Below are positions 54,601 through 63,600 of a DNA stretch of 64,000 bases, in pieces. The stretch's first letter is position 1; every line of letters starts with the position of its first letter. The notes below the pieces were generated by a model. The model was given only the letters and a program-made list of their open reading frames with translations, did not search any database and was not told the origin of the DNA. Made by a program: the position numbers and the translations under genes. The DNA comes from Erythrocercus mccallii (Eukaryota > Chordata > Aves > Passeriformes > Dicruridae). The DNA lies in the NCBI GenBank assembly GCA_013397435.1, contig VZRG01002090.1:1749-65748 (forward strand), written 5' to 3'.

Positions 54601-57600
54601 AAAAAGGTGGCAGACCAGACTGCCAAAACTGATTTTGGAAAGCATTGTTAGAAACAATTTGCAAACTGCAGAAGTGGGTTATGTGAATATGTTAGATGGC
54701 GGTGTTCATTTTCAGTAATGAAATTGCTTGTCCACTACAGTATTTCAGTACATCAGTAACATCTAGGAAAGTGAAATGAGACTGGCCATTAAAACAAAAA
54801 ATACAGTGATTTCTTAAATGGTTCAAGACAAGTTCACACTTTTTGCATGGTTATAGTGACCTTCATTACAAAGTACTTTCAGAAATATTCATGAAGAGCA
54901 GTATAGAAGTAAAATGTATGTTATTTTACTGTGATGGGTCTTAAACCGTTTAAGAAATCACTGTATTTTTTTGTTTAAATGGGTGGTCACGTTTCACTTT
55001 CCTAGATGTTGCTGATGGCTTGTCTGAGGTGGTGTGGCAGCTGCAAAGAGATTGCAATGGGGAATGTTCTTGCCAAACAAGGCCAATAAGAGCTTAATAT
55101 TCCTAATTAAAAAAGCATAAATTTACTGTGTGATATATCATGAATTCATCTCAAAAATAATGGAGAATTGCTGTACAACTTTTTTTTTAACAAAGGGATA
55201 AATTCTTTTCATACAGTATTTCCTGAAGACTTAATTTGAAAGTGGAAATCCAGAAATGTTATTCAATGCCTGCCTTCTATTCCATTGTTTTCTTAATCCT
55301 TCAATAATTAATTATATCATTGTTTGTGTTTCATTATTAGCATGGAACACCTCCACTACTGATTGCTGCTGGCTGCGGAAACATACAGATGCTTCAGTTG
55401 CTTTTGAAGCATGGATCTCGTATTGATGTTCAAGATAAGGTTGGAGTTCTGCTTTTCAACTGCTCTTTATAAGGTTTTTAGTACAGTTAGCAGAAGAAAA
55501 GCAGTTCAGACCAAGTGGTGTTGGAGATTAAAAACTCTGAGCTATAGATCCTATTTTCTGTCTTCCACAGCATAAACATAAGACCAAGTTTTTAGCAATG
55601 TCATTTGTTACTAATACATATCCTCTGATTTTCATCACTGTATTTGCTGAAATAATTTGAATTATACTAATCTTATAACATACTTCATGCTTACAAAACC
55701 ACCTCAATTAGTTCAAATTAGTGATTACCCTAAAACACAGTAGTGAACTTTATTTAATAGAGAATGATAAATGAATATTTTAGCCATGGGGAGTATGGCA
55801 ACTAAAATTCATGTTTGATGGAGGATATGCTTTGCAATAAGCTTTTTTTCCAAATGTGCTATAACAATTCATTTAAAGCAAGCTTGAAGAACTGTCTTCT
55901 TCTCTATCGAATAGATGGTAAAGCAAGCAGAAGAAAGATTTTTATATCATGGCTGTTCTTTCCAAAGAACTCCCTAACAAGGGAGACGAGGATTATCCTA
56001 CCAAACAGTTAGTAATCCTGTTAATCATCCTTGCATAGAGAGGTTTTTGTTGTCACTGTTGGTATGTAGGGTTATTGAATCAATTTGAATTTTTTTAAAA
56101 GGTGACTGTGTTCATATAAGCTTGAATAGGTTTTCCGTGTGTCTGTGTACACCTAAATGCACGTGTACCTCAAATGAAAATCTAGACTTAGGATTTTAAC
56201 TTGATCAATAACGTCTGAAACGAAATATTTTTGACAGGCTGGATCTAATGCAATCTATTGGGCTTCTCGACATGGCCATGTAGAAACGCTGAAATTTCTC
56301 AATGATAATGAATGTCCTTTGGATATTAAGGATAAGGTAAGAAAACAAGTCCTTTTTTACACAAAGGGCCTCTTCCTATAGCTTTGTCTTAGAAAAGAGA
56401 GAGGTCTTTCAATTGAAATGATTTTCAACTCTGCCATAATTCCAAGAATTTAACTGATGTTTTTAGTATGGTTTTCTAAGTTGACATGTAGGGCTGTGAT
56501 AACAGAGCTTTAAAGTAGCTGGATGTACTGATTATTTTCCTGAAAAATGTTAGCCAAGTGTGCATGTTAAATGTGGTGAGTACATGGTGGGTGGGTGGGG
56601 AAGTACAAACCTAAATTAATTTTCACTTGAACACTTGATTTCTCATTGGAACTCAGGGTGAAATCATGATTCAGTTTTTCATTCCTCTTGATTGAAAACC
56701 ACTTTTGTCTGACAAGTAAATTTGACTATTATTGAGTATAAGGAAGCCTAACAGTTTATAGCTGATGAGCACTTACCTTGTCTTTGGCAGTGTTATTTGA
56801 GCAACATAGGCCCTAGAAACTAGTTGCTATTAAACTTTTATACCATAGCAATGATTTTATACTAGCCAAAGCTCCAGTACAGAAGAAATTATACTTGTGA
56901 AACTCAGTTTGCTTTGTTGAGGGAAGTAATGCAAGGCAAAGTAAATTAGTAAAATTTGACTCCTGTTAAGGCTGCTAGGAAAGAGGTTAGTGTCTTAATA
57001 AAAATACCATTTCTGTTTTATATAATTTCAAAAAAGAAAGTGTTGCAAATAGTTAGACATTGTGACCAAAATGCACCAGGGTACACAAATGTGTTAGGCC
57101 AGCTCCTTACATTTGAATAAACAGGGTAGGGGGAATATGGAAATATTATGATTAGAAATGGGACATCTGTTTCAACACAATTGCACACACAGCTTCCTCC
57201 TCCTATTGCTCAGAAATTCCTTTGTGGCTCTGATCTGGAACAAATAAAGTAGGAAAATAAGTTCTGGAAAAAGAAAGCCTTTGAAGAAATAACCTACCTG
57301 CCAGTTGGTGTTGCATCTGTCACATACATCCAGATTGTAAGCTCTGCCAATGGAGCTGTGTGGCTGGGCAGTGGAGAGAGAGGAGTATCCCCTGCAGGAT
57401 TCAGGGCCTTCAGGCTGTACACAGTGTACAGGCAGTGTATATCATGGCATATATCATACACAGGAAATTACACTGGCATGTTCTCCTGTAATTGCAGTCT
57501 GGGGAGACCGCTCTCCATGTGGCAGCTCGGTATGGGCATGTGGATGTGGTTCAATTTCTCTGTAGCATTGGATCCAATCCGAACTTTCAAGACAAGGTGA

Positions 57601-60600
57601 GTCAAGAACGCTGTTTGCATTTTTTTCAACAAATAAGGCTTTATATAAGTGGTCAAAACTTCAAGTCTCACTTTTAGCCTCTGGCACGTTTGCAAACAAG
57701 AATTTTACAGAGGTTTTGATAGCTCTTAATAGATAAAGATTATGTGAAAAAATGAGAGAACTAACCAGTGCTATAAAACACAGGTTCTCTCAAAAATGAA
57801 AGCTTAAAGATGGAGAAACAACTCCAGCTAAAGATTTTTATTAGTTTTTGCCTTGAATTCTGCTTGGTTGTAGCAGTCATAGCATTTTTCTGCAGTGTCG
57901 AGGACTCATATTTGAAAATGAGAGGACGCCTCAGGAGGGTTTCTCTAAAGGTCTGAACTCTTGCAAGAAAACAAGGAAGAAAAGGCTTAATAGAAAAAGA
58001 AAATCCATTTGACCCAAATTGATTCTGTGTGTGTGAGTTCCACAAGCCTCCCCAGGTGCTGCATCCTCTAGGACTTCCTTTTCATTGTTTAAGGAGCCCT
58101 GTGCTGAGGGAGAACAGGACATGCTCAAGATTTTTGTAGTTCAGATCCTCTGCTATTATCAGCCTCAATTGTCTTCTCTGATACTTGCCAGGTACAGAAA
58201 GGATATCCCATTTCTTAGAATTTGATAGTGCTACTTCTTTTAGTGGGTTTTAATTCTCCCTGCTTTTTCAGTGGGCTACTTTCAGCATGTTTTTTTGAAA
58301 CATTTGAGGATTTTAATGGTGTTCCATGTAACTGCTGTGACGTACAATGAATTAAGTTGAATATTTTGAAGTTTCCTGGGTTCAAGCAAAAGGCAAATTA
58401 GTACTTCAGTCACAACTGAACTCCAAATGCAAACAATTTCAAAGGTGTGTTGTGAGATGTCTTTAAAGAACTCAGGTTTTTAAGTATCTTCACTCCTAGA
58501 ACATTGGGATGTGCTTTCTCAACATGGTAAGCAGAGTGACCTGCCTCTAGCTGCAGATCTAGTGGGATTTGCATCTCCATAGTGATCGATCTGTTTTAGA
58601 CACTGGATTTGACACAGCATACAGGAAGTGTTTTGAAGTTGTTTGTGAACAAGGGTCAGTTTTCAAGTGAGAGGACCAAGATAGCCTCAGGAGCATGGAT
58701 AGATTTAAAGTAGGATTCCTGATATTAAAGGTACTATAATCACTTGTATGTCAGCTGAAGTTATTCTTGGTTTTAGAATGTCAGCATTAGAAATTACATC
58801 TTTTTCTAGGACTTACTTAGTAGACTGTCTTTTTTTTAATACCATCTTTTTGTATTTTTAAGTTGGGGAATTGTTTTTCCTTAAGTTTGGTTCAGTACTG
58901 TTTTTTGATTTTTGATGTTAATAGGAAGAAGAAACCCCACTGCACTGTGCTGCTTGGCATGGCTACTACTCTGTAGCCAAAGCACTCTGTGAAGCACGTT
59001 GCAATGTGAACGTTAAAAACAAAGAAGGGGAGACCCCGCTCCTGACAGCATCTGCTAGGGGTTACCATGACATTGTGGAATGCTTGGCAGAACACAGGGC
59101 TGACCTTCATGCAACAGACAAGGTTAGTTATGTCCAGAGATCACAGGGAGGTGTCTCTCAATTGCTTCGTCTCAGTGTTGTAAGTCAGCAGATTCACAAC
59201 GTGAATTTTTGTAGCAGTTCACACAGGGCCTGTGGATGGGTGAAATAGTCTTTAAGGTTGTCCACTGAGGATTGTTATTCTGTGATTGTGTTTTTGCTGA
59301 TCTATCATCTCCTTATCATTTATCACCTCCTGAGTAACACTCTCTGAAAAACTGCAGGAACATTAGGTTCTGTAATTGGCAACAAACTGTTAACTTCAGA
59401 GAAAAAGATGGATTTGGTGTTGACCTTTGATTACTATGGGTTGGATAAATCACACCCATTTCCAATAAGAACTGTTTAAAAATATGACTCTGTTTGATTC
59501 AGAATCAATTTTTGTCTTTCATGATGTAATCCCAGTAAATTGGAATTTCATTGCTTGTATTTTTGGTATGGGTAGCCTTTTAGCTACCTTTTCTAGTAAT
59601 ATTAACTAAATAGTTAATAAAGTGAGTTCAGAAAAAAGCTTTTGCTTCTAAAAGAATTAAATTGTTTTTTCCAGATACATTGTCTCTCTAAGTTGTTCCA
59701 CAGATAGAAACCTCTGTCTTTAAAGTTACTGATCAGAAAGCAGATTGCATGACTTTTGCATCACTAACTTCCATCTAGAGTTTACAGTATTCAGCTGGTT
59801 CTTACTGTTGATCACTCTTCTCCCTCCAAGGAAAGCTGTTAGAAGAGAATGTGTACTTGTATTTCATCTGCTCCACTGCAAAGACCAGTGGCTTAACAGA
59901 AATTTGCTTTCATCTCATGGCTTATTTGTTCTGACAGATATGGTGCATCTCCCTGCCTCCACCTTCAAATTAAAAACCATTGTGATTCTTGAGGCAAGGA
60001 GATGCACCCTTTTACTTGAGATGGTTGGGACTTTACTAAATGTTTTGATTTTTAGCATTATTTGATCTCACAAGCTGTCTCTTTATTTCAGGATGGTCAT
60101 ATAGCCCTGCACCTTGCTGTAAGAAGATGTCAAGTAGAAGTAGTTAAAACTCTCATCAGTCAAGGATGTTTTGTAGATTTCCAAGACAGGCATGGCAACA
60201 CTCCCCTACATGTGGCCTGCAAAGATGGGAACGTGCCTATTGTGATGGCACTCTGTGAAGCAAATTGTAGTTTGGATGTCACTAATAAGGTAAATGGAAT
60301 ATGGATGCTGAACTACGTTGTTTATTAGCTCACCTGTTGCATTAGGTGACCTTTTCAAGTTTTCTGATATGAAAAAGTCTTCTTCATTCTTCTGTCTCTC
60401 AAAGTGGCCAAATGCAAAGTATTAAATGACTCACCTCACAGTTTTACCAAAGTTTCAAAGTTTAGTAGGCTGCCAGCAGAGAATAAATGGTAGTTTTTGT
60501 AACAGTAGCTCTGAACATGCAAAACCAGAAGGTGATGTCATGAGGACCTGTTGTCATTGAAGAGATTCATAGAAAAAATGAAAAACTGGAAAAGTAATAC

Positions 60601-63600
60601 TTTACAGCACTCTTTACTGAAAAAATATATTATTTCATGCTGACTTCTTTCATTCATTCCATTTATTTCTTTGGGTAAAAGGGGAGATATTTAATCTTCA
60701 GTAGTACTTGGATTGAAGTAGGTTCAGGTTAAGGAATAGTAGGTTAAAGGTTAAGGAATCTGTTGTGTAAGTGGTACGTATTTCATTAAGTAAAAAGGCA
60801 ATTAAATTTTCTGGAATTAAAAGACATTGTCAAATATAGAAAAAAAAACCCTCAAGGATTCCTCCACAGTTGTGAGGGATTTAGCTAGAAAATTGTTTCC
60901 CCATCTTTTAAATAGTCATCTAGCCTTTGTTTTAATTGCACTTTTGGCAGCTGTGTTTAAGCTGCAATCAAAAGTAATTTTTCTTATTTTTCTTGCAGTT
61001 TTTGCAAAACCTTTCCTGTGTGTCAGTATGTATAATTGTATACTACGTCTGATTTTTACTCATGAAATCTGAAGTGAAGTTCTTTGACTAATGTGGTGAC
61101 ACTTCTTTCCTCATGTTAGTATGGAAGAACACCTTTACACCTGGCAGCAAACAATGGCATTCTTGATGTTGTCCGGTTCCTTTGCGTTACTGGTGCCAAT
61201 GTAGAAGCATTAACCTCTGTAAGTATTGAGAAATGCTCTTCTTCTTCTTTTATGCATGAAAGTAGAAAAAGAACATATAGGCAGCTGTAGGAAAAAGACA
61301 ATGCATTTTGAAATTTTAAAAAAGGCTGTTGTATGTTATACAACATGAGTGGTATTTGTTATAGCTCTCTTGTCTACTTGTTCCCTTTTTGCAACTGAAT
61401 TTGGAACTGATTATGGTACAGTACAGCTACCACTTCATCTACACCTAATAATTCCTTCATCTAAGAATTACTTGTATCATTGTGTTTTCTATAAGCATAG
61501 TGAGTCACTTCATTAAGGGATACATAATTTCACATCACATTTGAGAAACCTATAAATGCATTGTATGTATCTTAAATATTTTTCTTGCTTTAAGGGGGTT
61601 AAAAAGTTCTGGTTTTATGATGAGAGAAGTGTGATTGCATGAATGAGTGAAGTAGCATGCAAGTATCATTGTAAACTAAATCATTCATGTCAAAGTCAGC
61701 ACCACTGCTTCCAGTTAGTAACACTGAAGGCATTTTTCTTTCTTGGTAAGGCGAGAAACATCCTCCTAATGGCATACTCACAGCAGGAATGAAGTGTCCA
61801 TCGTCATATGCACGATAAATTACAGACATCATGCACGCCATTACGTGTGTTTTGAACAAACTAACCATGTTTTGTATTCAGATCCAGAAGATCATTCTAC
61901 ATTGCTACTCACTGTAACCAATGTATTCTGCTTAGAAATAACTACTGCTCTGTATGAGGAAGACATGTTGCCATTAGATTTTAGTTGAGGCCACGTATTC
62001 AGAATTCTTTTCCTAACAAATTATTCCTGAGATGGCTGAAATGGAGGGGGAAAAGAAGAAAACTTCTATATCATTTGTTTTACCCATTTGGTAGAAAATA
62101 CTAATTTTTGTGTTGTTTTCCTCTGGATTTAGCACTGCAGCTTTTTCTTTTAAGCACAGACCTTATGTAGGAGGAGAATGCCAATAAACTTGGAATTGTG
62201 GCTTAAATAAGTTTAGGACTTAATTATTTTTTGATAACTACTGGATTGAATATTGCTATGTCCCTTATTAATAATAATGAAATGTGCATGCAGTGGACTT
62301 GGTAGTATTCTCTACAGATTTCCTTTGTCACCTGTTTTTGTCTTTTGTGTTTGTTACATCCCATTGTGTATACGTATTCACACTACTACGTACTGTAGAG
62401 ATGAGATAGAGTGATGGGGGAATTCTTGAACTGTTGAACTTCATTTATGTCATGACAACTGTGTTGGTATAATTGCCTGTGTGGACACTGTCCTTCCAAG
62501 ATAAAAATATATTTTGTCTCTTCAGTTTAGGTCAGTTTGAAGGACATAACAAAATAAATAGTGCTGATACTAAATCTAGCAGGAGCAGTACACTGAATAT
62601 ACATAACCATTCATTATTCCTTCAGTGTGGTGGCAGAGAGAAGGAAAAAGGAGGAGATGACCAGAGGAACTTGCATGCTGAGATTTTAATATTTCAGTTT
62701 TGCACTGGTTTGCTAGAAGGCTGTTAAACTGTTCTGAAAAGTTCATTAACAGCTCTTTCTGAGCCAGTGCAGTAGAATTTAAGGCCTTTTTCTTCTCTCA
62801 GTGTGCCATTTCTGAGGAGCTAACTTTTCCAACACCATTAAGTAACAGGACTGTATTATGAATTCCTTGCCTTCTTTCTGGGTTAAAGCCCATTTTGGAA
62901 CTAGTCTGTTTTAAAATTAATTGCATGGATGGTGTTTATTGACATTAGAAAACCTTCCACTCTTGGAGTATACAATCATTTCAGATGTTTGAAAATTGCC
63001 CCAAAACCTCTGTTGTGCTCATGTGTTAATTGGCACCATGTTGTTAGATTCTCCTCAAGGACATTTCTAAACCAATTATAAATTTGTCAGATTGACAAAT
63101 AATTTTGGATGCAGATGCTTGCAAATGCCACTTGAACTCAGGATGAGCTCTGGCAGGCTATCTGATTTGCAATATAGGGAGCCAGTCAGCAATTGTAATG
63201 AAATATTACCAGTAGGTGCAAAATATACTTTCATCAATCCTGTAACCAAGCCCTTTCTATATGTCAGTTTTGCTTACCTATTGCTATACCATTGCATAGA
63301 TACTCTGTACTTTTCAGGAAAGCTTGAATAGGAAAGTGACTTGCTGTTTTGCTTGTGGGTGTATTTCCTAACTCTCTTATCTGAGACAGTGAAATAAGCA
63401 AAGTACTCTGAAATTAGTTATCTCTTACCAAACTTTAAAACAGTACAATAGCATAAGATAGCTGTAAGAGTCAAAGCAGTGGGCAGTTTTTCTTTTAGTC
63501 TCCTTAATATTAAACTGCTGATCTGTGAAACACAGGTAACTAAACTGCAAGACCAGCATACTGAAGGCAGCTTTGCTTCTCCTTTTAAACTTGCTGATGC

